The notes under the pieces: model-generated
Seen by the model: the letters and a program-made list of their open reading frames with translations, nothing else
The model's database searches: none
Told to the model about the DNA's origin: nothing
Made by a program: the position numbers and the translations under genes
Shown here: piece by piece, positions 11,852 through 25,100 of the stretch
How positions within the stretch are numbered: position 1 is the stretch's first letter
How the letters are laid out: each line of letters starts with the position of its first letter
Assembly: GCA_038496445.1 (NCBI GenBank)
Contig: JALMLS010000237.1
Span: 39,304-103,303, forward strand
Origin: Trichosphaerium sp. ATCC 40318
Lineage: Eukaryota; Discosea; Flabellinia; Trichosidae
Length of the DNA stretch: 64,000 nt
Direction: 5' to 3'

Positions 11852-13192
11852 TGTAACGTTTGTTTGATGGTAGATGAAATGGCTAAAACTTAAAGACGCT
11901 CAATCAGAGAACACATGTTGAAGAATACTGTTCAATAATTGGTCTTACCAGTGCGATTGGTATATAGTACTTACCTACTAGCTAATCCCGTCTGATAAAC
12001 AAGCGTAGTAAAGCTAACTTAACTTAGATCCTTGTTACATTCAGAGAATACGGATTGAAGATTACTGTTCAGTTATTGCGATTTGCCATTGTGTAGTCGA
12101 ACTTGGTTGCTAGTGCTTGGGCCAAACAACACCTGGAATACAAATTTTTTCATTAAAGGGCGAGTAGAAAGTGTAGTGGGATATTTCATATGAAACCAAC
12201 AAAAATTTTGTCGGAAAACCTCTTTTCTCTCCTCCTCAACCCATAGTTAGTTCCTCATGTTGTCCATTCTCATACCATACTTTACTTACGCTGTGTTGTT
12301 TATCATTTTGTACCATTGAATCCTCATTCCTTTATGTTGCAATGTTTCATTAAAATGTTAAAAGGGAAAATCTGCAAGTGTTTTTTTCTCAATAAATACT
12401 GCATAATCTTCCCCGGTTGGAATATCCAGAGAATAACCCAATTTAACATATTTGTTTCGGCTTCGTAACATCAGACTGAAGTAAAATATGGTAGAACTGT
12501 ATTTTATCGAAGAAATCCTGGTATCTATTGACAAAACTGGCATTGGATTGTAAGTTTTCGAAATTAAACAATAAAGGGCATTGTTATTGAAGCAAAATGA
12601 TGCGTAGAAAACTATGAAACAGTAGGTTTATCTTGATACAAGAGATACTTCGTGCCTTGAGTTGAGCAAACTTTGTGAACGCTACCTGGTTGGTTCTTGT
12701 AATGGGTCGTTTTTTTGTTACCGTAACTCCTTTTTAGATTTGTATGACATGTGCATTGTTCAGCCAGTCGTGCCTTTAAATTATGCTTTCTAATGGGGCC
12801 GTCATCGACAAACTTTCAAGTAACAATTCTGACATTGACACAGAATCTTTTTAAGCGCTTTTTCTCACTGCATTATCTGTGTAAGTTTCCATTGGTGATT
12901 GTACAATGTATCTATGATACTATACTTGTAGTTGCAACAACATTTTGGAAGTTGTTACACTTGTGCTAACTTAAGTTATTTCAATAAAATTTATTTAAAA
13001 AGATGAAGTTGAGTTTATGCTTGCATCAAAGTTCGACAAAACTGTTGACCCAAAAAAGTGGTATTTCCATAACCTTAAAATAAGTCATTTAGTTCTATTT
13101 AGGTGGGTACAACAACAATTAGATGCCCTAAGGTATGTATTTGGTTATCCTTAGCGATTAAAAAATGATAGAGACTATGAGGACGATTTTGC
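11852..13192. other. Long intergenic region with only doubtful small ORFs
   Basis: Two open frames deserve mention but not a call: 12358-12543 minus (61 residues, ending GEDYAVFIEKKTLADFPF) and 12751-12969 plus (72 residues, hydrophobic C-terminus, with AATAAA about 20 nt after its stop). Neither resembles a known protein. The rest is AT-rich sequence without visible structure. Confidence 0.4.
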
Positions 13193-13681
13193 CTACCTCC
13201 ACCTAACTGGACGTTCTACACATTTAATACCCAATGACTCAATACCTTCACGTGTTATATCACAATACTCACCAATTTCAACAACCTTGAGCGACTTCAT
13301 ATACAATTCAAACGTTCATATACTAAACATAACAATATAATGTGATACTTCCAATTCTTCAAGGTTTACTAGTTTCTTCATACCTTCATCTGTAATGTCG
13401 AATAAACGAGCAAGTACTAGCTTTTTGACATTTTTCAACTCGACGATACCTGCATCTGTTATATCTCCGCTTAACTGAACCGTATGGACATTTGCGAGGT
13501 GTTTAAGCCATGAATCTTTTGCGTCCCACACTGTAATCTTATGTACACCCTTGAGTGCTTCTATACCTTTAACAGTGCAGCCAAATCTTGACTTATTCTT
13601 GTTGGACGTTCGAACTTTCCACGAAGAATACATGTACGCGTAGTAGTATCTCCGGATAAACCATTGCAAATTAGGCAACAT
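13193..13681 (-). pseudogene. Broken F-box/LRR family member (LRR part only)
   Basis: The minus strand encodes LRRs of the same type as the gene at 4380: GIEALKGVHKITVWDA, HLANVHTVQLSG, ITDAGIVELKNVKKLVLA, ITDEGMKKLVNLEELEVS and, further on, MKSLKVVEIGEYCDITREGI. The frame is interrupted by an in-frame TGA at 13316-13318. The LRR periodicity of 24 residues continues in the same frame across it until TAG 13193-13195, so a point nonsense mutation is the simplest reading. The N-terminal F-box is missing. A single short intron cannot be fully excluded, but no good donor/acceptor pair flanks the stop. Confidence 0.65.
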
Positions 13682-14170
13682 GCCAGTTTTGACTTGCAGA
13701 CATTAATGGGGACGTACTCTAATTTTATTAGTTAGGCTATGCACATGCTCTAATTTTCTGATTTTAGACCATTATTGGCAGTACTTTTCATAGTCACGTG
13801 TTTAGAAAAGTACCATTCTGTTAACAGTAATTTAAACGCAAAACAGCCATTGGTAACTTGTGAAACAAGAAAAAGAAAGTGGTAGCTCGATCACATGTTG
13901 ACACCGAAACTGCCTAAACCCCTTCACATCAGAATTGCCCACTAAACTTACAATGCTGGCTTTGTATTTCTTATCAATGTTGTTACCTCTGATGTCAACT
14001 GCCAAAGGGATTAGGTTCAAAGACAATCCTTATGCCAATTCTGTCACGAGGATAGGTGCGTGCAAGTTGTAGTTAATTATGTTTATTGAACTAAGTTACA
14101 TGATAGATGTCGTTACGTATGAAGATTGCAGTGTTTGCGTGGAGGTGCGAAACTGTGAATACAATGATTT
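13682..14170. other. Intergenic region with one weak ORF
   Basis: A 64-residue minus-strand frame at 13832-14026 (start MSLNLIPLAVDIRGNNIDKK) looks mildly protein-like but matches nothing I know and has no clear partner exons. CACGTG occurs near 13794. Confidence 0.35.
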
Positions 14171-15209
14171 TTACATGGTTTTTATGTTCTTCCTTGCTTT
14201 TCTTTTGCCCATAAAGGTATAGTATACACTTGAGGGAGTTGGTATCATTGCTGGGACCTCTTTTCTGTAAGTTTTATAAGATTCACCCCATACAGCAATG
14301 AGTTTTTCTTCTTCGTGAGGGATTGCGAAATAAAGATAAACTACAATCAATGATACAAATAATAGCTTGTCACCAGTCATTATGGGAGAGACCATAATGC
14401 TTGTTACCAGGCTAAAGTACATTGGATGACGAACAAGACCATAATAGCCTGTTGTGAGTAGTGTGCCAATAGCACGATCAGAGCATGTATCATCAAATTC
14501 CTTATGTGTGGCACTAAGCTGAGAGAGACCAAAAAATACCTAAAAATCGTATTAGAATTTGGTGGGGAAAACGTGTTTGTTGCATACCATTAAGTCAAAT
14601 CCGAAAAGAGATGTTCCAAAAATGATAAATCCAAGCACCAAAGTATAAATTTCTCTAAAAGCGCTTGTTAGCCACTAATCTACTATATTAAAATTTTACA
14701 TACGTGTTTGAATCTGTACCATCGATGATCCAAATGTCAATTCCAATTCTTTGCCAAAGTACCATAACAAGGAAAGCTGACCAAACTGCGAATACTGAAA
14801 ATATCATACGTGTTAGTTGCTTGTAAAGTATCTAAGAACAAAAATGTCAGTCATGAAGATCAAGAAAGCATGGAAAAAGAAAGGTATATCTAGCAATTGA
14901 ATTTACAAGCTAATTAAATCTTTATAGAAGTACCTTGCTGATAACTGCTTGAATACTTTGCTTGGCTAGTAATGAATGTAGAAGACCCCACGTGAGATAC
15001 AGAGTTGTATTGAACAGAATTTTTTGAAGTACAGATGTTAATCCAAGATCAATGTTGATCGCTATTGGGATGAAGCTAGGCAAGTTCATACCCAGAAAAA
15101 ACCAGGCAAAGAACGATAAAAACGTAGGCGCTGATAATGCCATGAGGATGTATCCTGTAATCTGACATAACAATGGCATTCGCTTTGTTTCGAGGAGACT
15201 TGTTTCCAT
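14171..15209 (-). CDS. Membrane S-methyltransferase-like protein (MddA / nurim / ICMT superfamily)
   Basis: About five minus-strand exons from ATG 15209 to the stop at 14171 encode a polytopic protein of about 260 residues. Features in order: hydrophobic helices; YLTWGLLHSLLAK; a helix containing VFAVWSAFLVMVLWQRIG; FGFDLMVFFGLSQL; and the C-terminal signature GYYGLVRHPMYFSLVTSIM, EEEKLIAVWGESYKTYR, then VPAMIP. The RHPxY...EE...Y..Y..xVP pattern is that of isoprenylcysteine-methyltransferase-like enzymes. The HS(L/V).A..... and DLFGL..-like elements are closest to bacterial methanethiol S-methyltransferase (MddA) and animal nurim. Expected location is the ER or nuclear envelope; the methyl donor would be S-adenosylmethionine. 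The substrate cannot be told from sequence. The tail KRKARKNIKTM is basic. Confidence 0.75.
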
Positions 15210-16139
15210 GTGGTTTGTTGTTAGTAGATTTGTTATTTATGTCCTTGGTTGCTCAAAGTCTATTAGCATAATGGTTGCATACTTACTTCGCGAAGATCCA
15301 CGTGCTTCTCTGGACAGCACGATATTTCGGAGTTGAAAGCCAAAATTAGCTTAATGAACACATAATAAAATTGTTCACGTTTTTTGAGAATGTACTTAAA
15401 CTGTTGCTTATAGCTCGTGCAAGCAAAATTACTTGTAGAACTAACTCTGCTACCTGAAAACCATGTCAGGATGTACTAAACGGACGAAACAGTAATGTTC
15501 AATGAATATTCTCTGAGTCACATTTTTTCACGCACGTGCGGTTTCTAAAAAGCTTTCCCAAAATTAGTGTACGGCAAATCAATTGCTTTCTCCAAAATGT
15601 TGGTCGAGTTTTAGCGATGTAGACGTTCGCTAGGCACGTGCTTTTGAAAAATATAAAAACACCTTGTATTTGTACGCTACAGATTCAATGCTACCCAGCA
15701 CGTCATGAATACTTGTAGGGTTGTATGATATTTAACCGTACGAAAACGTTACATTAATCTTTTATTAGACCACTGGACTTTTGCCACTCGTAGTAGTTTC
15801 CACGATTCAACTTATTACCAGAGCGGTTGACAAAATCACGTCAAAAATTGTTAAATGCACTTTGTATTGCGTTTGTACAAGTGCACGACTGGTTACTTCA
15901 ACATAGACCTTAATTACAAACGGACAAACATGTAAAAAAGAAAGATCTCAGGCATGGTTTGTCCGATGACTGATTTCTTCATTCGTTATTGTGACCATTC
16001 ATTTTCTACAGATTTTATTGATACAACAGTTTCAAGATTTGCAATGTTTTTTAGTATAGTTGTTTAGTGATCATAAGTCTATCTAGATGCTCGTTTACAT
16101 TTTTTTGTTACACGGTTTTTTTTATCTTCTTGCGTCTTT
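15210..16139. other. Intergenic region, CACGTG-containing, no gene recognised
   Basis: No plausible exon was seen on either strand. CACGTG occurs near 15300, 15533 and 15634, a local cluster upstream of the methyltransferase gene. Confidence 0.5.
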
Positions 16140-19100
16140 TTAATCAGAATCAACAGACTCAGGACCATCAGAAGAAGGCTCAGAATCTTGCCCAGAACAA
16201 GAATAATCAGAGCTTTGGCTATCACCTTTACACTCTAATGGGGAAAAGATGAGAAAACACAAACCAGCTCATTGAATAAAACTTGAGATTGAAATTGTTT
16301 TTTCTTGATTTCTCTTTTGTATTATAATTTATTCCAAAAAAGAACGTACCAGGACATGCATCACCATGCGCACAATTAAGACAAACCAACTCTCCGCACT
16401 TCTCGCAATTTTTACCACATTTTGGAACACAAACATTAAAATCACAGAAATTACACAAATCAGCGTCTGCACCACCACATGTTTCGCATTTTACCATAAA
16501 ATCTCGACCACCACATGTAGGACATTCAGCGCACCTTGCACATTCATGACATGCATTTGTACCACATTTCTTGCAGTCTTCAATACAACTATTGCATATC
16601 TTCCTGTCAACTTCTTCACATAATGCTATAGCACATGTCTTTATACAAACACGACATATTCTATCACTACAACGTGTGCATCCTTCTATACATACTGCGC
16701 AAGTTACTTTATCACATGCAGCACATACTTGATGACAACCTAGAGTATAATAAGTGAGATTTGTGCAACAACAGGCCAAGAAAAAAAAAACAAAACAGAA
16801 AAAATAAAAAACGAGGTTAGAAAACCACTTTAGTTCCATTTGTTAGTTTGTGGCAATTCTACACGCGTGTGTGAATACATTAAAAGCGATTTAATAAATA
16901 AAGGTTAAGCTGTAGGCGTAAAGATATTTTTTCATAAAAATCCGTAAAACAGCGTTTTGTTGTTTGTGGTAATTCTATACGCGTGTGTGTATACATTGTA
17001 CGCTTTTTTAAAGCTGATAGTTACGCTGTAGCGTTATAAAAACCTTTTTTCAGAAAATAAATGCGAGATTGACACTACACCTTTGCATGCGAATCCAATT
17101 GCTTCTGCTTCGTCATGTATGGCACAAAATGATCCAGCTGCCACACAATTTGTGCAAAAGTATTTTTTACATCCTCTACAACGGTCCCAAAGCAGTTTGT
17201 TTTCTGTACATTGAGTACAAGCCCTACCAATTTGGTTACGTCCTTTCAATACTCGTGAGGGCTTTTATCAACTTCGAGCACCATAAAACGGTGGTTATGA
17301 TCTAGATATGATGAACGTACTCTCCATAGAGAACGCAAATGCGTTTTGTTGGGATTTTGTCCGCACTATCGTATTTCAAGTCCAATCGTGCCGTTTCTTT
17401 AATAGATTGTAGTGTTACGCCCTTGGGTAGAGTTTTGGATGAAAATAAATGCAGCCATAGTTTTTCATCATCGCAAACGCTGTACAAGTGTTTTGATACC
17501 AATGCAGTGTGACACAGATCATTTGGAGCAACACGCATAAGCACCTGTACTAAAACGTTGTCTGGGAGCTCGACAAGCGTTTTAGGGCTAAAAGTGACAT
17601 CTGTAGCAGGTCGCTTTGTCTCCTGCATTGACGTGAAACCAACAACAAAGAAAAAACTTAGCTATAACTGCACTCTAACTTAACTAGCCTCAAAAATACC
17701 ACTGGAGCGATTTTACTAGCTCTTGCGCGACTTCACAAAGTGTTTTTATGAGAAACGCAACTCTTTGGCATTTGGATATGTCGACGTTATCAACTCGACA
17801 TTCTGTGAAATATCTAACGCCATAGTGCAGAGACGTCTTTCAACTTAGCGAAAAGTACAGGCTAATTTACTCGTGCTGTTTGAAGGGTACTTCTGTTTAG
17901 ATGTAGTCAGCAGACGTAATGGAAAATAATGAGAAGAGATGAATTACAATTTTTCTGAGATACTGGATGTCTAGATATAATATTGTACGAAAGTATAGTA
18001 GTAAATTGCCGAGTAAATATTTGCCTCTTCTCCTTCAAGTTTTTGTTGCTGGATTGCTGAATTAGATAACATTAAAGCCTAGGTATCCACTTGTTTTTTT
18101 TTGTATTGCGAAGAGCAAGCTTTGTGTTTGTAGAAGGGAAAAAGCTAATTCAGCTTGCCGGTCGCCAACACGTGGCCTTTTATTATAAATAATTGTTTTA
18201 GGGCTCGATTGTTCTCTACTGTTGACGCTATTGGTAGCTAGAAGCGCTTATTCATACAACTTTTTCCCTGACAACTGAGCGAAACGGCATGAGTAGACTC
18301 CGTGAGGAACTTGCTCAAAAAAGAATAGAATTAAAAATGACACAGTTTTTGTATCGGGTAAATAGTTTACTAGCGGACAAACTGTAAAAAAAACGTGCAC
18401 AGGAGGGGAGTTTTATGATTGACGGTTTGGGGCACTTATAGAGGTTGGGGGGTAGTCAGAGCCGCGGTTGAGTTTCCACAACCAGCGCTAGGCTTTTTTT
18501 TCAAAGCGTCCTGCATTCTGTATTGTATTTGTTGTCACTACAGTTGATATCCGACAACCCAAAACCGGCCGAAGTGCCGTAAAACACGCAGTTTTCTCGA
18601 AGTTTCTACAAACAAAAAATACCAAAATATCAACCTACATACAACATCAGCAACACATCATGAAAATAGCTCTATTATTGCTCCTTATTCTCGTTCCTTC
18701 TATCTATTGCGTATGCAGCAGTGGAAAGTTCGGTATAAAAACAAGAGACTCAGGAACAAGGTGCTCTATAACTATGTGCTACTCTGGTAAATGCTGCTCT
18801 TTCACTCCGGAATTCACACACACGCCCTATTGCTGTACTCCAGTTTCTACAGGGTACACCGGTAACAGATACATTGGATTCACGGACGAGCAGTGTACAG
18901 ACGACGGCGTTCAAATCCAGGAGATGAGATGGTACCTATTATTCTATTCTTTGAGTTTTAAAGTAGCAAACACCATTGGCTAACAATGACGTACAGGTAT
19001 GGTGATGACCGTGACTTGTTCTACGATAACGAAGATGAGTGCCAAATTGGTAACAGAGGTTATCCAAGCGCCACAGGAACTAGGTTCTGGATTGACGGTG

Positions 19101-22100
19101 ATGGTAACGGTGACTGTACTGGTGCTAGATTTAAAAAAAAGACATCATGGGGCAAAGCAGCTTGGAACATTTCAGCCAAATTGACCAGCGCTTATAGCGA
19201 TTCAACATGCTCTCAAGGCCTACTCAATCCTGCTAATGGCGTATGCTGTGCATCAACATGCGGCTCATGTGGAGGTACCGGCTGTAGCCAGCGCCCTGGA
19301 GGTTCCAGCGACTGTTGTATTAATGCCATTATAAACGCTGGCAATAATTGTACATCCAATCATGCTCCATGTGTACTCTAATGTAAATATATATTACTCT
19401 TGAGTCTAGATTCATTTTCGAACCAAAAAAAAGGTGTTGTTTTAGTAGGAGACAACCAATGCGCAACAGATGGAGGGTGAAATTGAGTTGAGTGTATCAT
19501 ACTTTTTACACGAGTGCAAAAATACAACTAACGATTATTTCTAATTTGTTTTTGACTTATTGTCAGAAAGGTGTGCTACACTTGTACTTTTATTTGGTCA
19601 TATTGCTATGCTGAAACATACTTTCTATTTGAATAAAATCGAATATTGTTGGTATATTTGTAATTTGATTACAGTTTTTTATTATTTCACAAAGTAATAT
19701 TTTACAGCAATTTTTGATGATCTCTACTTCAAAGATTTTCGTCTTTTCTTAATCCTTATGACCTTTCTCTTTGGTTTTTTAGATATTACCTTCTTAGGGC
19801 TTTTCTCAGAAGCTCCTTTCTTTGTTTTGCTCTGCTTACTAGGTGTTTTCTTTTCACTTCCAGACTTTCTTCTCTTCTTGATTCTAATCACTTTTTTCTT
19901 TCTTTTTGGCTTTTGTACAGCCTCTACAGGCTTAGGATTAACTTCTGGTACAATCTCTTGCATTATAGAAGCGTCTTCATCATCATCTTCGTCATCAGAA
20001 TCAAAAGACACTTCAGAACCAGAGTCCTCATCATCGCTATCCTCAAGCACGCGTCTATTCCTTACAGGCATTTCAAGAGGTGGAGTGTTCTCCTTGTCGC
20101 CTAAAAACAACAAAAGGTGAGAAGGAAAATCGTCTCAAAAAGCTCGGAGGGAAAAGAACCAAGAAGCTTACCGTGATCATCGAGCATGGCATCCAAATCA
20201 CCTAGCATATCTTCATCATCAGAGTCATCATTCCCAGCGTTTGATTCATCTATGCTCTTACGCAGCAACCTACGTTTCTTTCTCTGTGGCTCAGAAGAAC
20301 CATCATTTCGTTTGCGTTTCGTTCTAGTATTTACTTTAATTTTTTGGTTTTTTGGCATTTGTATCGTACCCTGATGACTCAACTTCTGTAGGTTGAACAA
20401 TAACTGGTCCACGCTCTTTATTTTGATGTGTTTTACGAAGTTTATCAAAGATTGCTTTTCGTGCTTCTCCTTCAGATTCCTGAAACAAAAAAGTTAAGTC
20501 ACATGCTAAAAGACAAGCTTGAAGAAATACTACATACCTCATCTTCCATATCAATATCTCCGCGTGTATCAAGCACCGACTCTCTGCTACGTTTCTTACT
20601 ACTAGTCGATTTTCTTGATCGTCGTGATGAGGATGCCTAGCAGTATACGTAAGGGTTGGAACTAAACAAAAAACCAGACAACAATTTTTATCATACCTCT
20701 TGAGATTCCATAGCCTTTCGAACTTTCCTCTCTTGTGCGTCAATATATTCTAGCTGGTCTCTAACACTATCAGGAATATCTGCATCCTAAAAAATCGTAA
20801 GGAGAAGCCTCTAACACTAACAAAAACCCTGAACTTACCTTTGGTATTTTACCCAATTCTTGAAGTTTCCTGAAGACATGACCTTCACTAATATTAGGAA
20901 GTCGCTCCAAGAATGATGCAGCAATAATCATATACAAGGTATCCTCTTCATTGTCAACCTTTGAGCTAAAACAGCCAATGAGATGAAACAGCTTCAAAAA
21001 AGAAAAAAAAAAGAACGCACTCTTTCCATTCTGCTATTAGTTGTCTTTCGAGTTCTGGTGTCCAGTTAACGCCAGACAGCTTATTCAGCCTTGTCTTTAA
21101 TGTCTCGGCCTGTCTTTTCTTCTCGTTATTGTACTCTTCAAGTTCTTTTTCGAGGTCAAGGTCATCGTAGTTATCTAGAGGCTCTTCTTCGCCTTCTGGT
21201 ATCGCTTCGTATTTTGATCCATCCGCACTAATTTTTTCACGTGAGTTGTTTTTCTTTGCATGCTTTTGTTGTTACATAGCACATAGAGCGCCTACGTACT
21301 TCATAACCTCAAGAACATCTCTACGAGTAAGTGGGTATGCCACACGAGCAATAACAGCTGGGTTCAAGGACAAGATGTCGAGAAAATTGTGGACAACCTA
21401 CAAATGTTTTAATCTAAAACGTTCAAAAGGAATATGTTCGTACGGTTCTAACTGCTTTCTGTAGTCCAATGAGCACTTTAGATGGCTTCTCAGCGAGTAT
21501 TCTATTGAACACGTACATAAAAGGTAACTACAGAAGAAATAAGGCATAAACAAGAACAACATATGTTAAGTGTAGAAAAAAAAAAACAGAAAAACTCACA
21601 TGGTACAAAACACCTTCCAACCCAATCATCGAAAAGTTCTCCACCATTGTTGCAATATGGTGGTTAGTATAAGGGTTGTTGGTGAGATACGTTTCAGCCA
21701 AAATCATATAGTTTGTAGCAATTCGATGAGTGCAATATCTTCGGACATAACTCTTTTCTTATGTGTCAGAACGTTTAGAAGCAGAATTACAAAAACTAAC
21801 CCTGTAGTCGAATAGTTTATCGTTTGCGAATGTCTCAGCGCGATCTCTCCGCTCATCAGCTGCAGCATCATATTCAGCATTTTCTTCCCTTTGTAGATCT
21901 GCTATGTCTTGAAGCTCAGTAGCTCTAGTTCCTAAACAAGAATTACAAAACGTGATTAGACTTCATTATTAACTTACCGCCTGTAGCATCACCTCTGCTC
22001 TTTTTCTTAACAATGAGGCTACTCTGATGGGTACCGTGTTGCTTTAAGAGTCTATGTAACCGGTGTACTAACTCTATCAAGGTCACCAAATACCTAAAAG

Positions 22101-25100
22101 GAAATCAGCGTGCGCCAATAGAAAAAACAAACAAACGTACTCTTTAGAGTTTTGGTTCGGCTTGTAAACACTCATCAAGTGTTGTACAGGCGCAAGTACT
22201 GTTTCTACCTCGTAGAATATATTGGCTTGTATTGTTTGTGATATTCTATAACTTTCAGTATCATTCATTAGCGTCAAGGCACCGAGCTAAGTAAGAGCGT
22301 TAAACTTTCACTAAAGAAGAAAAATCTTTTCAAAAATGATGCCGTTCTGGCGTAGCACGTGGTTTTTTAAAAAATAGTTACCATTGCATTAAGCGCAGAT
22401 ACAGCTGCTTCAAGTTTCTTTGAATCACGACTCTCAGGTGAGACATATGTATTTATGTTTGAAGAAATAATACTGAATACATTCATGCCCATAGTAGATC
22501 TACAAAAAAACATCAGCACTAGTACAACTCTCTACATTCAATTCTCGTCGCAACAACGTACCTAATTATTGATACGTCATATGTAGGTTCAAGCATAGCT
22601 TTGCCTATTTGAATCAAAGAGCGTCAGTAACCAACAAAAGCACTCAAAAAAAAAGTGTTGTATTCATTACCCTTTTTTTTACGCAACATATCTGCTGCTA
22701 AATTAAGCTTATGCTCCCAGTTATGTAACCCAGTAAAAAATTGAATACACCACATATAATTATCTACATCCATAGGGTGTACATGACCAGGCTAGAAGAT
22801 AAATCCAGTAAGAACATAAAGTTGAAGGTAGCTAAAACTAAAAAGTGAACGCACTCTTGCAGAAACAAACAAATCTTGAGTTGCAGTTTTCATCATGCCT
22901 TAAAACTTTAAGTAAGTTTTCCAGTTATCAGTTAACCATTCATTACGTACTATCATATGTTGTCTGTAGTATTTGTGTAGCAAAACCCTTGAGTATGACT
23001 TGTACGTCATGTGCACTGCCGTATGTTTTTGATGGAGGCGGTTTTCTACCTGTCATTTTTTGTTAGCCGTATGATTACAACATTTTCTTCTTTTTTTCTG
23101 ACGTACCTCTCCTGACTTTTGTAGTTTCTTCTTTTACAGTATTATTGAGAATTTCTGATGCAGAAGAGTTGCTCTTAGCCTTAGCTTCGGATACAGAACC
23201 AGTCTATCGAGAGTCAAAAAGGGTTCCAACAAAATTAATAAACAACGTACAGCTGTGTTTACTTTCCAGAAGCATCCACCAAACCTGTTGTGTCTGGCAA
23301 ATGACATTGGATCAAATTGACGTTCTTGCTCTTGTTTCTCTTTGATAAGGTGTTGCTTAACAAGGCGTCCAGTAGAGGTCCCTTTCTTGTTCTACAAAAC
23401 AGTTTTAGCCACAAGTTGTACGGTAGACGAAAAAAGTAGTCGCTCAGCGACTCATTAACAGTTGAGCGCTTGGTACTATTATCAAATATGTTACGTACTT
23501 TGTGAAGTCTATAGGCGTCTACTAGACCTTTTGGAGTATCTTTACGGAGCATAAGATAAACAATTTCAAGCAACAACAAATTCCATTTTACATTGTGTTT
23601 ATCCTACAATTTGTGAGCTTTTACCAAAACTAGAGGAGAACTTATTGATCTGATCTGTTTACGTACATGTATAGAAGCGCCTACTAGCGAGAAAAAATCG
23701 ATTATATTTTGTTCATGAATAGCAATGATGAAGTGATCCTAAAGAAGGCTGTATTAATAAAAACCGTTTCAATGTGGAAAAAAGTTCTCGCATGAGATAA
23801 TAACCGCAGTAATCAACGTGTTGTAGTTGTTGTACTATACACACGATTGTGGTGTTTAATATGCGTACTTGTAGACGATGCATGTGCTCTTCACTAGAAG
23901 TACTGGAAGGTGGATCTGGGATGAACAACAAGTTACGGAATAAGTACAAAATATACTCTATTAAGCGTGTATCACGCGCATCGCGCTCCCTTTATCGTGT
24001 AAGTCATTTTCGATTTTTTTTTTGAAATTTAAACGTACTTTGGTTCCTTGCTTACAGGCTCGCTCAATATTTGCATGAGTACATTAAGCGCTTTACCTCT
24101 AATAAACTCACGCTTGTATTGTTGTAAATACTTGATTTGGAGAGGAGTATTTCTGTCTTTTTTTTTTTCGAAATTTGTGATCATGTACAACAATTTCACT
24201 GCGAGAGATACGTTAGAAGTAGAAGTTATACGCGAAAATCTTATTTTAAAGCAGCATACGTGTTTGTTCAATCAGTTTTGGGTCAGGGTTTTCAGATTCT
24301 TGCTCTAGAATCAATAACGGCAATAAATGTTTACTAACGACCTGTATTCGTAATGAGATACATGTTTGATTACGTTTCTGAGATTATGTACTTGCCTGCC
24401 ACTTTCCTAGCTGAATATTAAATTCGCGCCCCTCGTTATCTCTTCTTAGTGCTCTTTGTACGTCTAGAATACACTCTACGATGTTTTAATACCCTTCGTT
24501 TTAAATAATTCAAAAACAAGTAACCGCTAAATTACAAATGCCGTACCAAGCGATTCTTCGCTCTTCTCATACTTAGTAATGATGGTATCTGTCTGAACAT
24601 CGTATTCTTCAACATCGCTACCAATACCCTTTACTTTAAACAGTAGATCCGTAACGTGGCGATTTAGCATGGTGTAACACGCTCTGTAGTCGTTGGCGCC
24701 AACTTTTTTTGCACTCGAGTCAAGCTTTTTATTCTGTCGTTTATTTTGCGCTTAGCACACTACATTGTCATCAATTGCGCATTGACACTGTAGAATAAAT
24801 CGCTACGGCAGTTTTTTGACGAGTATACAACAAACAGTGTTTTTTTCACGTATTACATCAAAAGTACATTACACAGCGTCACTATTTCATCGTGTTGCTA
24901 CAATGCTTTATTCTTGCTGATGAAAGCAAGTTAACTATTATTCTCCGTGCTTTTATTAACGTCCAGGTCCACTGTAATAATCGCATCCTCTTTACCCTGT
25001 GCGAGAGTAGATATACACAAACTATCATCCATTTCAACATAAGTTTTCAAGAGGATTTGCTTGGTCGTTGGCAAGTTTAGTTTGTTTTCGATGATTTCTT